This document shows, piece after piece, positions 1 through 6,701 of a stretch of DNA of 20,616 nucleotides. The position numbers were made by a program, and so were the translations under genes. Numbering within the stretch: position 1 is the stretch's first letter; each line of letters begins with the position of its first letter. Below the pieces are notes generated by a model. The model did no database searches. It was given only the letters and a program-made list of their open reading frames with translations, and was not told the DNA's origin. The DNA comes from Bacteroidales bacterium UBA7009 (lineage in GTDB: Bacteria > Bacteroidota > Bacteroidia > Bacteroidales > Paludibacteraceae). The stretch is from the NCBI GenBank assembly GCA_002449665.1, contig DJXH01000011.1:1-20616 (forward strand). The letters are read 5' to 3'.

Positions 1-158
1 TCAAGCGGCATATTCTCATATTCCGTACCTACTATCAGTTTGTTGAGATTATCAACGTATGCCTGCAAATGCTTGCCGTAGTGGAACGACAAGGTCTGCT
101 CACTTATAACGGGCTGAAAAGCCCCAAGTTCATAGGGTAGAGTAATTAAGGTAAACAT
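1..158 (-). CDS. sodB: superoxide dismutase (Fe/Mn type), N-terminal part, cut by window edge
   Basis: This gene starts at 158 and runs off the left edge, so only the first 52 residues are visible. They read as the start of an Fe/Mn superoxide dismutase, which converts superoxide to peroxide and oxygen in the cytoplasm: the LPYEL opening, then TLSFHYGKH, where His26 is the first metal ligand and HYGKH is the family signature, then AYVDNLN. The start follows the rubrerythrin stop by only 14 bases on the same strand, so the two are probably cotranscribed. That makes sense because superoxide dismutase produces the peroxide that rubrerythrin reduces. The metal-specificity residues lie outside the window, so Fe versus Mn use cannot be read. 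The family call is secure; the symbol is the usual one in Bacteroidales. Confidence 0.93.
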   Translation of the reverse strand, partial: MFTLITLPYELGAFQPVISEQTLSFHYGKHLQAYVDNLNKLIVGTEYENMPL

Positions 159-172
159 AGTTATGTTGCTGT

Positions 173-715
173 TTAATAGTTCTCTGCAAGCAGTTGGAAG
201 TAAGCCTGTGAGTGGTGGCAGACGGGACATTCATCGGGGGCTTGTTTGCCGACTACTATATGTCCGCAATTTGAGCATTGCCAGATGCAGTCGCCCTCGC
301 GGGAAAAGACAACCTTATCTTCAATGTTTTTGAGCAGTTTGCGGTAGCGCTCCTCGTGGTGTTTCTCGATAGCACCTACCTGCTCAAACTTCTCCGCTAT
401 CTCGTCAAAACCTTCTTCGCGTGCCTCGCGTGCCATACGGGCATACATATCCGTCCATTCGGCATTCTCGCCGTTGGCTGCATCTTCCAGATTGATATTC
501 GTGTCGCTTACTTTGCCACCGTTGAGGTATTTGTACCAAATCTCGGCATGTTCTTTTTCGTTGGCAGCGGTTTCTTCAAAGATTTTGCTGATTTGTACGT
601 AGCCGTCTTTCTTGGCTTTGGATGCGAAGAAAGTGTATTTATTTCGAGCCATTGACTCGCCTGCAAAAGCCTCCTGAAGGTTCTGCTCCGTCTTTGTTCC
701 TTTTAAGTCTTTCAT
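173..715 (-). CDS. rbr: rubrerythrin (peroxide reductase)
   Basis: The 180-residue protein has the two-domain layout of classical rubrerythrin, a cytoplasmic enzyme that reduces hydrogen peroxide to water in anaerobes. Residues 1-135 form the ferritin-like four-helix di-iron domain, with Glu20, the ExxH pair Glu53/His56, a Glu97 region and a second helix pair ending IEKHH (117-120). The C-terminal rubredoxin-like domain binds one iron through CSNC (Cys147, Cys150) and CPVC (Cys163, Cys166). Length is slightly under the usual 190 residues. It lies 43 bases downstream of the flavodoxin gene and 14 bases upstream of the superoxide dismutase, suggesting a shared oxidative-stress transcript. No separate promoter with the TTG-N20-TACCTTTG form was seen before it. 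Confidence 0.97.
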   Translation of the reverse strand: MKDLKGTKTEQNLQEAFAGESMARNKYTFFASKAKKDGYVQISKIFEETAANEKEHAEIWYKYLNGGKVSDTNINLEDAANGENAEWTDMYARMAREAREEGFDEIAEKFEQVGAIEKHHEERYRKLLKNIEDKVVFSREGDCIWQCSNCGHIVVGKQAPDECPVCHHSQAYFQLLAENY

Positions 716-758
716 AATGTGTAACTATTTTAATTTAAGATATTCAGTTGTTTCTGCA

Positions 759-1262
759 TTATTTCATCAGCATCCCTTTCTCCCAATGCAGCGAGGGATA
801 GGTCTTCTTTAAGTATTCCACCGACTGGCGTACATCGCTGCCGCCGCTGGTGGCAAAGGGTATCAGCGTCTTGTCTTTGAGTTGCTCCAAGTTATTGTCA
901 ATCCATGAGTTGATGATACGCGGGCAGATACCCCACCAAATAGGATAGCCCACATAGATAGTGTCGTAGGGCATGATGTTAATGCATTGTTTGATGGTAG
1001 GGCGTGCCTCCTCATCCTGCATCTCCTGTGAGGAGCGCGACTGCTTGTTGCGCCAGTCAAGGTCGGCTGCCGTATAAGGTTCGGCTGCCTCTATCTCCCA
1101 CAGTACGGCTTTGTGTTCTTTTGCTAACTTGGCAGCCGCCTGACGTGTTGTCCCCGTCGCCGAGAAATAAGCAACCAATGTTTTCGACTCTTTACCCGTT
1201 TGCGACATCGCGGGGATAACTACCGATATAGCAGCACATAATGACAAAACAAAATATTTCAT
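759..1262 (-). CDS. exported flavodoxin-family protein
   Basis: A 167-residue protein with a flavodoxin fold, expected to bind FMN and carry electrons or act as a small NAD(P)H- or quinone-linked reductase. The N-terminus has a hydrophobic segment ending AMSQ (about residues 3-20), read as a signal peptide. The phosphate-binding loop YFSATGTTR is at 32-40. The later strand GYPIWWGICP (from about 104) and ATSGGSD match the FMN ring loops of the Flavodoxin_4-type family. The signal peptide is notable because ordinary flavodoxins are cytoplasmic; exported homologues are, from memory, common in gut Bacteroidales. It starts 14 bases after the DUF486 gene and is followed 43 bases later by rubrerythrin. 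Redox partner and substrate cannot be read from the sequence. Confidence 0.88.
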   Translation of the reverse strand: MKYFVLSLCAAISVVIPAMSQTGKESKTLVAYFSATGTTRQAAAKLAKEHKAVLWEIEAAEPYTAADLDWRNKQSRSSQEMQDEEARPTIKQCINIMPYDTIYVGYPIWWGICPRIINSWIDNNLEQLKDKTLIPFATSGGSDVRQSVEYLKKTYPSLHWEKGMLMK

Positions 1263-1276
1263 AACTATTTTCCTTA

Positions 1277-1642
1277 TTATTGCCTAAACACAAAATACAC
1301 CGCCATTATCATCAGCATAGCGGCTACAATGTGGTTCCATTTTATCTGCATCTTAAAGGCAATCACGCTGAAGAGGATAAACACTGTCAGCGTTATCACC
1401 TCCTGTATTATCTTCAGTTGCATCAGGTCAAACGGCCCGCCGTTGCCCGTAAATCCCATTTTGTTAGCCGGCACTTGCAGGCAGTACTCAAAAAACGCTA
1501 TTCCCCAACTTATCAGAATAACCCCTATCAACGGCAGGTGTTGAAACCACTTCACCTCAGCCATCTTCAAGTGCCCATACCAAGCAAGGGTCATAAACAC
1601 GTTGGAGCATATAAGCAGCAGTATGGTATATAGTCCTTTCAT
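1277..1642 (-). CDS. DUF486 (DMT-superfamily) small membrane protein
   Basis: A 121-residue, very hydrophobic protein with four likely membrane helices (about 3-22, 35-54, 78-97 and 101-119). Between helices two and three lies the stretch LQVPANKMGF followed by LMQLKIIQEVITL, typical of the DUF486 / COG3169 family placed in the drug/metabolite transporter superfamily. Such half-size proteins probably work as dimers in the inner membrane; no substrate is established. The start is 7 bases after the ATPase gene stop and the stop is 14 bases before the flavodoxin start, so cotranscription is very likely. The family assignment is from recognised motifs; transport function is inferred only from the superfamily. 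Confidence 0.88.
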   Translation of the reverse strand: MKGLYTILLLICSNVFMTLAWYGHLKMAEVKWFQHLPLIGVILISWGIAFFEYCLQVPANKMGFTGNGGPFDLMQLKIIQEVITLTVFILFSVIAFKMQIKWNHIVAAMLMIMAVYFVFRQ

Positions 1643-1649
1643 ATTCAGC

Positions 1650-2840
1650 CTAATACAAGAACCCGAACAGCCACAGCGGTATCAGTTTGTCTTTGCCGAT
1701 CTCAATGTCAGCCACGGCCGTATAGCGGAACACGTCATGCTCTGGTTTAGTCTCAAACACATCCACTTTCATCTTTTGATTGACAAGGAAAGTGGCATTG
1801 TCTGCTATGTTTATCTTATGACTGCCGTGCAGGGCGGAGTAGAAGAACGTCTCCGCTACGGCTCTCGGACTACTCGTCGTCGTCGGTTGAGCGAAACACA
1901 GGTTGGGGTTCTGCAGATATACCTTGCTCGGCTTCATAGGGAAGTCTTTTCCGGCGGCGTACAGCAGGTTGAGCAGACGAGCGTCTTTGAGACACTTGAT
2001 GTAGTTCATTATCGTCGCCCTTGATGTGTTTATCTCCTCGGCTATGTCTGAAATATTGAGTGCGCAGGGAGCATCCTGCATCATCTTATATAGCAGTTTG
2101 CGTATGCGGCTCAGGTACGCCACGTCTATCTGCTTTATCAGCAGTATGTCCACCTCAAGCATCATATTCATAGTCTTGAGCAGTGTCTCCGAGAAATCAC
2201 GGTTCACCTCTCTATAAGGATAATACCCTTGTTTGAGGTATTCGTTGAAGTACCACAGGGGCTTAACTTTGCTGCATACCGAGCGCGCTATCTGCTCGTG
2301 GTTCTGTAGTATCTGCTCAAGGCTGTATGACGGCAGGTTGGCGTGGGTCTGCAGGTTAAGGTATTCGCGGAACGAATAGCCGCGCAGGTTATATACCTTC
2401 ACTATATGTCCTATGTCCGGATTGCCGTCGTCAAGTTTCATCAGCGGAGAAGCGGTGAACACCATACGCAGTGTCGTGTAGTGAAAATAGCAGTCCCTCA
2501 GTTCCTTTGACCAGTTGGGGTACTTGAATAGTTGGTCAAGTATCAGCGTCTTTCCGCCGGCTTTGACAAACTTACCCGCAAACTCATACAGCGAGTGTTC
2601 GGTGAAATAGAAGTTGTTGAAATTGACATACAGTGTCTCTTTCTTGTTCTTCGGTGATTGTTCGCGCAGTTGTTGTGCATAACTGAGCAAGAAGTCGGTC
2701 TTGCCAACGCCGCGACCGCCTTTGACGGCAATCATCCTGTCTTTCCAGTCAATCTCGTCCATTAGTTTGCGTCTGATAGGTACCTCCACGTGGGATATCA
2801 GATAGTCGTGTGTAGCGAAAAAACTGTCTAATTCTTCCAT
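1650..2840 (-). CDS. AAA_14-type ATPase with C-terminal winged helix / DUF4143-like region
   Basis: A 396-residue P-loop ATPase of the large Bacteroidales AAA_14/DUF4143 group, whose role is not well defined. Walker A is GGRGVGKT (41-48). The Walker B strand TLILDQ (98-103) is followed by LFKYPNW, where most relatives have D-E; here Asp102 is followed by Gln103 instead of the catalytic Glu. A sensor-like ARG/THR strand VFTASP follows. Residues about 260-290 (NISDIAEEINTSRATIMNYIKCLKDARLL) look like a winged helix-turn-helix, and the C-terminus resembles the DUF4143 nuclease-fold remnant (VDVFETK). No signal peptide is seen, so the protein is cytoplasmic. It lies 33 bases after the hydrolase stop and 7 bases before the DUF486 gene. 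The Q may reduce ATP turnover; function otherwise unknown. Confidence 0.85.
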   Translation of the reverse strand: MEELDSFFATHDYLISHVEVPIRRKLMDEIDWKDRMIAVKGGRGVGKTDFLLSYAQQLREQSPKNKKETLYVNFNNFYFTEHSLYEFAGKFVKAGGKTLILDQLFKYPNWSKELRDCYFHYTTLRMVFTASPLMKLDDGNPDIGHIVKVYNLRGYSFREYLNLQTHANLPSYSLEQILQNHEQIARSVCSKVKPLWYFNEYLKQGYYPYREVNRDFSETLLKTMNMMLEVDILLIKQIDVAYLSRIRKLLYKMMQDAPCALNISDIAEEINTSRATIMNYIKCLKDARLLNLLYAAGKDFPMKPSKVYLQNPNLCFAQPTTTSSPRAVAETFFYSALHGSHKINIADNATFLVNQKMKVDVFETKPEHDVFRYTAVADIEIGKDKLIPLWLFGFLY

Positions 2841-2873
2841 AATAAATAAAGTCAGTTATATATTTTTCAATTA

Positions 2874-3947
2874 TCAATTTTCAATTGTATAGTGTTCTCC
2901 CCACGTCATCAGCACGTTAGGGTAGGGTAGGTTTTCATATTTGCGCCTTGTCATCCAATACGCTTCTCTGTGGTCTATCGAGTGTTCCATCTCATTCTCA
3001 TGTCCGGTGATAATAAGTTTCGGGTTAAAACCCTTTACCGTTCTTTCGAGCGAGTTTATCCAGCAGTTAAGCAGCAGAACGTCAATCTTATGCTGCTTGC
3101 CTACGTTGTCTATCCACTCCAAGTCCTCTTGGTTGTACTGGTCGCCCGTATGTGCCACCGTTATGCCGTTCTTGAAGGTCATCACGTATATGTTGTTGTA
3201 CATATCGTCCTGATGTCCGGGCAGGATATTCAGTACCATCCCAAGTTCGTCAAACCTCACTGTAACAGCCGTATCTGCATTGAGCAGTTGCTTGATGTTC
3301 GGGTGTACGCCTTCCCACAGCCCTTTGGGGGCAATCACGGTCTTACCGGCATTGGCAAAAGCCTTGGCAACACGCAGGTTAGCATGGTCGCCGTGGGCAT
3401 GGCTGATAAACATAGCATCACACTTGTCCGCTATCGCCATCAGCAGACTTTCGCCTATGAACGGCTTGTCTTTCTTCCCCCCGGGAACAAGGTCTATGGC
3501 TATTGTGGCAGTCTTGGTCTTGATGATAAAGCCGTCATTATAAGCTTTGTATATCTTTGCGCCGCGTTTTACAGGCTTCTCCATGTCCCGCAACATCTCC
3601 CCGAGACGGACATTCACAAACTCATAAAACGCCTCCGTCCCGTCGTTGCGCTTGTCGTGCAGCAGCATGTCAAGCCCCATCAGTGCCATATCGCGTGTCA
3701 GACTCCCGCCTTTCTGCGGCTTGTTCTCTTTGAGAACGCTATCTATGAGTCGGAATGCCTCCCGCGACTGATTCTCAAGGTAATTGTCAGGGTAGCCCCA
3801 GAAGATATAGTACTTCTCCCACAGGTTCTTCTCCGGTCGCTCCGCCGCTCCGGCAAAAGCAGGACATAACAGCAGACCTGCCGTCAGAATAAACATAAAC
3901 AAATTGGGCGCAAACCATCGCACCAATCCTCTGCAAATATCTTTCAT
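2874..3947 (-). CDS. exported metallo-beta-lactamase-fold hydrolase
   Basis: A 357-residue protein with a metallo-beta-lactamase fold. Residues about 14-34 are hydrophobic and end AFAGA, read as a signal peptide. Zinc-site motifs are HAHGDH (183-188), His245 in LPGHQDD, Asp269 in AHTGDQ and His316 in ITGHENEMEH, the pattern of the UlaG/YtnP-like branch of hydrolases. The substrate cannot be told. An upstream in-frame ATG at 4010 would add 21 residues but lies over the -33 element of the promoter at 3980-4010, so the ATG at 3947, which begins directly with the signal peptide, is chosen. The stop codon falls in a run of AATTGA-like repeats. It is the first gene of the minus-strand redox cluster. 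Confidence 0.88.
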   Translation of the reverse strand: MKDICRGLVRWFAPNLFMFILTAGLLLCPAFAGAAERPEKNLWEKYYIFWGYPDNYLENQSREAFRLIDSVLKENKPQKGGSLTRDMALMGLDMLLHDKRNDGTEAFYEFVNVRLGEMLRDMEKPVKRGAKIYKAYNDGFIIKTKTATIAIDLVPGGKKDKPFIGESLLMAIADKCDAMFISHAHGDHANLRVAKAFANAGKTVIAPKGLWEGVHPNIKQLLNADTAVTVRFDELGMVLNILPGHQDDMYNNIYVMTFKNGITVAHTGDQYNQEDLEWIDNVGKQHKIDVLLLNCWINSLERTVKGFNPKLIITGHENEMEHSIDHREAYWMTRRKYENLPYPNVLMTWGEHYTIEN

Positions 3948-3979
3948 ATCAAATATGTTTTGATAGTTTTTTATCGCTG

Positions 3980-4010
3980 CAAAGGTACAAACTTTTATCA
4001 AATTGTGCAA
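3980..4010 (-). promoter_or_regulatory. sigma-ABfr-type promoter for the minus-strand redox cluster
   Basis: On the minus strand the -33 element TTG (4008-4010, in TTGCACAA) is followed after exactly 20 bases by TACCTTTG (3987-3980), the Bacteroidetes -33/-7 form. Transcription should begin near 3973, leaving a leader of roughly 25 bases before the ATG at 3947. It is back to back with the plus-strand promoter at 4103-4133. Confidence 0.88.
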
Positions 4011-4102
4011 TAATCTGCAAGGTTCTACTATGACAAAATAAAGAAAAATTACCGAAAAATCAGCGGTATAGACTTAAAGCTGATTATTTTTTGTGAAATC
4101 AT

Positions 4103-4133
4103 TTGCACAATCAAGCAAATCTTTGTACCTTTG
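4103..4133 (+). promoter_or_regulatory. sigma-ABfr-type promoter for the 82-residue gene
   Basis: TTG (4103-4105, in TTGCACAA), 20 bases, then TACCTTTG (4126-4133). Transcription should start near 4140, giving a leader of about 78 bases made mostly of the 9-base repeat array. A short dyad TGTGT/ACACA (4144-4157) lies at the predicted start point and could form a small 5' hairpin. Confidence 0.9.
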
Positions 4134-4161
4134 CAACCGCATTTGTGTATAAACACATAGC

Positions 4162-4215
4162 TACGAAAACAACGCAAACTACGAAAATTACGTAAAATAC
4201 GAAAACAACATACAA
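4162..4215 (+). repeat. six-unit 9-base tandem repeat in the leader (consensus TACGAAAAC)
   Basis: Six imperfect 9-base units run without gaps: TACGAAAAC, AACGCAAAC, TACGAAAAT, TACGTAAAA, TACGAAAAC, AACATACAA, then CT and the ATG at 4218. The array is A-rich, has no evident pairing and lies between promoter and start codon. The same arrangement, in the same phase to the ATG, occurs at 17299-17352. Read in the frame of the ATG it would encode Leu-Arg-Lys repeats, but a TAG precedes it and no start codon lies inside, so it is taken as untranslated. Confidence 0.85.
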
Positions 4216-4217
4216 CT

Positions 4218-4466
4218 ATGATAAGAACAACTTTTAATCGTTTACGTGAGGTGAAAGACAGCCTCCCACACGGTTCCTCGGCTGTTATTGCCGAAGAGCT
4301 TGGTATAGCAGCCGATGATGTCAGAGATTTCTTCCGTGGTACCGCAGCCCCCGAAAGCGGCTACCATATGGAATCCGGTCCCGACGGCGGTATTGTTACA
4401 TTTGACGACACTCGTATCCTCGATGTGGCTCTACGTATCGCTTGGGCGAAGAAAAATGCTCTGTAG
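4218..4466 (+). CDS. 82-residue putative helix-turn-helix protein
   Basis: A small acidic-to-neutral protein of 82 residues without signal peptide or membrane segment. Residues about 20-41 (SSAVIAEELGIAADDVRDFF) have the spacing of a helix-turn-helix: a first helix ending in EELG, a turn at I-A-A, and a recognition-like second helix. The rest includes a glycine-rich turn (ESGPDGG) and a C-terminal helix rich in Ala and Lys. I recall similar short proteins in Bacteroidales but no functional name. The gene stands alone with a strong promoter (4103-4133), the repeat leader and a good terminator (4493-4535), so it is probably well expressed. A DNA-binding role is inferred from the helix pattern only. 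Confidence 0.75.
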   Translation: MIRTTFNRLREVKDSLPHGSSAVIAEELGIAADDVRDFFRGTAAPESGYHMESGPDGGIVTFDDTRILDVALRIAWAKKNAL

Positions 4467-4492
4467 TTCTTGTCTTGAAAACAACAAATCTT

Positions 4493-4535
4493 GCTCGCCT
4501 GAAAGTACATAACAATACTTTCAGTCGGGCTTTTT
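4493..4535 (+). terminator. intrinsic terminator after the 82-residue gene
   Basis: Inner stem CTGAAAGTA/TACTTTCAG (9 bp) with an 8-base loop, extended past one mismatch by GCTCG/CGGGC pairs (one G-T), followed by TTTTT at 4531-4535. Confidence 0.88.
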
Positions 4536-4536
4536 C

Positions 4537-4567
4537 TTGAATAAAACAAGCCATCTCATTATTTCTG
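4537..4567 (+). promoter_or_regulatory. candidate weaker promoter for the OMP-apbE pair
   Basis: TTG (4537-4539), 20 bases, then TATTTCTG (4560-4567), which has one mismatch to TAnnTTTG. The exact 20-base spacing, shared with the strong promoters in this window, and the position immediately after the T-tract of the preceding terminator support it. The -33 element lacks the CAC extension seen in the strong ones. Confidence 0.45.
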
Positions 4568-4619
4568 AAATATCGAAATATCCAAATCTTGAAACAAACA
4601 ATCAAAAAACTATACAACA

Positions 4620-5573
4620 ATGAAAAAAATCTCTATTCTTTTTCTCTCCCTTCTTCTCCTGTCTCTTACCCCTGCCAAAGCGCAGGACGAAGCCGCATCG
4701 GGCATCGAGTTCGCCTACGATGCAGGTGCCGAAGTGGTCTCTTCCTACCTCTGGCGCGGACAGTATAACGGCGGACTGAGTTTTCAGCCCGACCTCGCCG
4801 TTGGCTGGGACTCGGAGCATACCTCTTTCCGCTTCGGAACATGGTGGTCTATCGGTGCTTCCGACTGGCTCTTCCGCACCAACCTCCCCGCCACAGACGA
4901 TTATAACCCCAATACTTACTTCGTTCCCGAACTTGATATCTATGCCACGCTCGACCTCTGGGGACTAACCCTCGGCTTTACCCACTACTACTATTTCGGC
5001 GGCTCCAACTTCTTCTCTTTCGGCAACATTGACAAGGTGAAATCCCTCGGACATACATCCCAGACCGAAGTGAGCCTCGGCTACGATTTCTCAACACTGC
5101 TTGACTTTCCGCTTTCCGTTACTTGGAACACAATGGTCTCCGGCGATGACGGCTACCTTACCGACCGTTTTGTAAATGCCGACGGCGAAATTGACGGCAC
5201 TTGGAAACGCGCCTACTCGTCCTACCTTGAGGTCGCTTATACCTACACTTGGGAAGACCTCGGACTGAGCCTCGGCGGTGCTGTCGGTCTGAGCCCTTGG
5301 AGGAGTATGTACACGGACATGGACTGGTACAGCGTTGACGAAAACGGTCAGTTGATCGATGAAGGTAAGCCCTTTGCTGTCAATAACATCAGTATCCGCC
5401 TCGAAAAAGAGTGGTCGCTTGCCGATGACCTCTGCTCTATCAGCGTCTTCGGTGTCGGTATGCTCAATACCTGCAACCTCAACAAAGACTATGTTTATGT
5501 CAATGCCGCTGGCGACGACAAACTCTATGTACAAAAACTTAACGGTGCCATCGGTATGAGCGTATGGTTCTAA
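4620..5573 (+). CDS. predicted outer-membrane beta-barrel protein
   Basis: A 317-residue exported protein. Residues 1-21 form a signal peptide ending PAKAQ. The mature part alternates aromatic and polar residues in strand-length segments (YLWRGQYNGG, FRFGTWWSIG, LTLGFTHYYYFGG, TEVSLGYDF) and ends in Val-Trp-Phe, the terminal aromatic expected of barrels inserted by the BAM machinery. The early VVSSYLWRGQ resembles the SxYxWRG motif of the TIGR02001/gcw_chp group of uncharacterised proteins; that link is from memory. It is probably an outer-membrane porin-like protein. The apbE gene starts 37 bases later, with a small hairpin between, so the two are likely cotranscribed. Substrate is unknown. 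Confidence 0.8.
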   Translation: MKKISILFLSLLLLSLTPAKAQDEAASGIEFAYDAGAEVVSSYLWRGQYNGGLSFQPDLAVGWDSEHTSFRFGTWWSIGASDWLFRTNLPATDDYNPNTYFVPELDIYATLDLWGLTLGFTHYYYFGGSNFFSFGNIDKVKSLGHTSQTEVSLGYDFSTLLDFPLSVTWNTMVSGDDGYLTDRFVNADGEIDGTWKRAYSSYLEVAYTYTWEDLGLSLGGAVGLSPWRSMYTDMDWYSVDENGQLIDEGKPFAVNNISIRLEKEWSLADDLCSISVFGVGMLNTCNLNKDYVYVNAAGDDKLYVQKLNGAIGMSVWF

Positions 5574-5576
5574 TGT

Positions 5577-5596
5577 ATCAGCCAATCTTGGCTGAT
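5577..5596 (+). other. perfect hairpin between OMP and apbE genes
   Basis: ATCAGCCAA and TTGGCTGAT form a perfect 9-bp inverted repeat around TC, in the 37-base gap. No T-tract follows, so it is not a normal terminator. It may protect or process the upstream message, or lower readthrough into apbE. Confidence 0.6.
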
Positions 5597-5610
5597 TAAA
5601 ACGCAAAAAT

Positions 5611-6633
5611 ATGTCCCGCAACAAAATGATTATTTCTTTCTTGCTCGTTATCGTGGCAGCAGTCTTTTTCCTGCTGCCCGATTCCGACAAGTACTACAAA
5701 AACGAAGGTCTCATCTTCGGTACTACCTATACAATTCAGTATAAGGCTTCCAAAGACCTTCATCCTGAGATTCGTCAGGCTCTCCTTGACATGGACTCCA
5801 CTTTCTCCCTCTTCAATCCCGTCTCATTGCTCTCGCGCCTCAATCGGAATGAGACAGACCAAACCAATGAAGACTTTGAAACGGTGTTCAACCTCTCTCG
5901 GAAGATTTCGCGCGCTACTAACGGTGCCTTTGACATCACAGTCGCTCCGCTCGTCAACGCTTGGGGCTTCGGGCTGAAAAACAAAGACAACGTTACGCCC
6001 GAGATGATCGACAGCCTTCTTCCGCTTGTCGGCTACTCCAAAGTGGCACTCTTCGACCACCAACTCTTTAAGGAAGACCCGAACATACAACTTGACCTCG
6101 GTGCCGTAGCCAAAGGTTACGCCTGCGACCATATAGCCAAACTTTTTGAAAAACACCACGTTGACAACTACCTCATCGAAATAGGCGGCGAGATTGTCGC
6201 CCGCGGACACAAAGCCGATAACTCACTCTGGGCTATCGGTATCACACGTCCCCAAGACGACCCGACAGGACAATCCAAAGACGTGCAGACCGTCATTCAT
6301 ACAGACAGCCTCGCTATGGCCACCTCCGGCAACTACCGCAATTTCTACTACTACAACGGTCAGCGGCGTTCCCATACTATCGACCCGCGAACGGGCTATC
6401 CTGTCAAGCACAACCTCCTTTCGGCTACGGTCGTGGCTCCCAAGTGTGCTCTCGCCGATGCCATCGCTACCTCCTGTATGGTGCTCGGACCGACTATCTC
6501 GCTGCAATTTATCGAAATCTTCCCCAACGTCGAATGCCTCCTCTGCGTAGCAGACAATGACCCGAACAACCAGTCAGGAATAAAAGTTCTCACATCATCC
6601 GGCTGGGATGCTCTCTTTGGTAATCAAGACTAA
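5611..6633 (+). CDS. apbE: FAD:protein FMN transferase (ApbE family)
   Basis: ApbE transfers FMN from FAD to a Thr or Ser of partner proteins outside the cytoplasm, such as Rnf and Nqr subunits. The 340-residue length is typical. Residues 7-22 are a single hydrophobic segment serving as membrane anchor. Family motifs appear in order: IFGTTYTI (35-42), TNGAFDITVAPLVNAWGFG (103-121), DLGAVAKGYACD (162-173), LIEIGGE (188-194), ATSGNYRNF (237-245), SHTIDPRTGYP (254-264) and the magnesium-binding ALADAIATS (280-288, Asp283, with Thr287 in the usual position). It follows the barrel gene by 37 bases. The target protein is not in the window. The exported flavodoxin at 759-1262 binds FMN non-covalently as a family and is not an evident target. 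Confidence 0.96.
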   Translation: MSRNKMIISFLLVIVAAVFFLLPDSDKYYKNEGLIFGTTYTIQYKASKDLHPEIRQALLDMDSTFSLFNPVSLLSRLNRNETDQTNEDFETVFNLSRKISRATNGAFDITVAPLVNAWGFGLKNKDNVTPEMIDSLLPLVGYSKVALFDHQLFKEDPNIQLDLGAVAKGYACDHIAKLFEKHHVDNYLIEIGGEIVARGHKADNSLWAIGITRPQDDPTGQSKDVQTVIHTDSLAMATSGNYRNFYYYNGQRRSHTIDPRTGYPVKHNLLSATVVAPKCALADAIATSCMVLGPTISLQFIEIFPNVECLLCVADNDPNNQSGIKVLTSSGWDALFGNQD

Positions 6634-6650
6634 TGATCATTATACAAAAT

Positions 6651-6677
6651 CAGCGGCTGACATATCGTCAGCCGCTG
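6651..6677. terminator. bidirectional terminator between convergent genes
   Basis: Perfect 11-bp stem CAGCGGCTGAC/GTCAGCCGCTG around ATATC, 17 bases after the apbE stop and 24 bases beyond the lipoprotein stop on the other strand. T-rich sequence follows on the plus side (GTTATATATT) and A-to-T flanks (ATTTTG) on the minus side. Confidence 0.85.
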
Positions 6678-6701
6678 TCGTTATATATTAACTCAATTAC
6701 C

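Noticed and set aside
2841..2890. AATTGA-like short repeats at the end of the hydrolase gene as a regulatory element
   Set aside because: They form no stable hairpin with a T-tract; such AT-rich filler is common between Bacteroidales genes.
2970..3869. 299-codon open frame antisense to the metallo-hydrolase
   Set aside because: The zinc-site motifs on the minus strand are clear, so this is a shadow frame.
3948..4010. Longer N-terminus of the metallo-hydrolase, starting at 4010
   Set aside because: The ATG would overlap the -33 element of the gene's own promoter and lie before its transcription start.
4162..4215. CRISPR array
   Set aside because: The units are 9 bases with no spacers.
4162..4217. 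Repeat array as a coding Leu-Arg-Lys extension
   Set aside because: A TAG lies directly before it in frame and no ATG, GTG or TTG start is inside; leader function is the simpler reading. The array at 17299 gives the same peptide only because the DNA repeats are alike.
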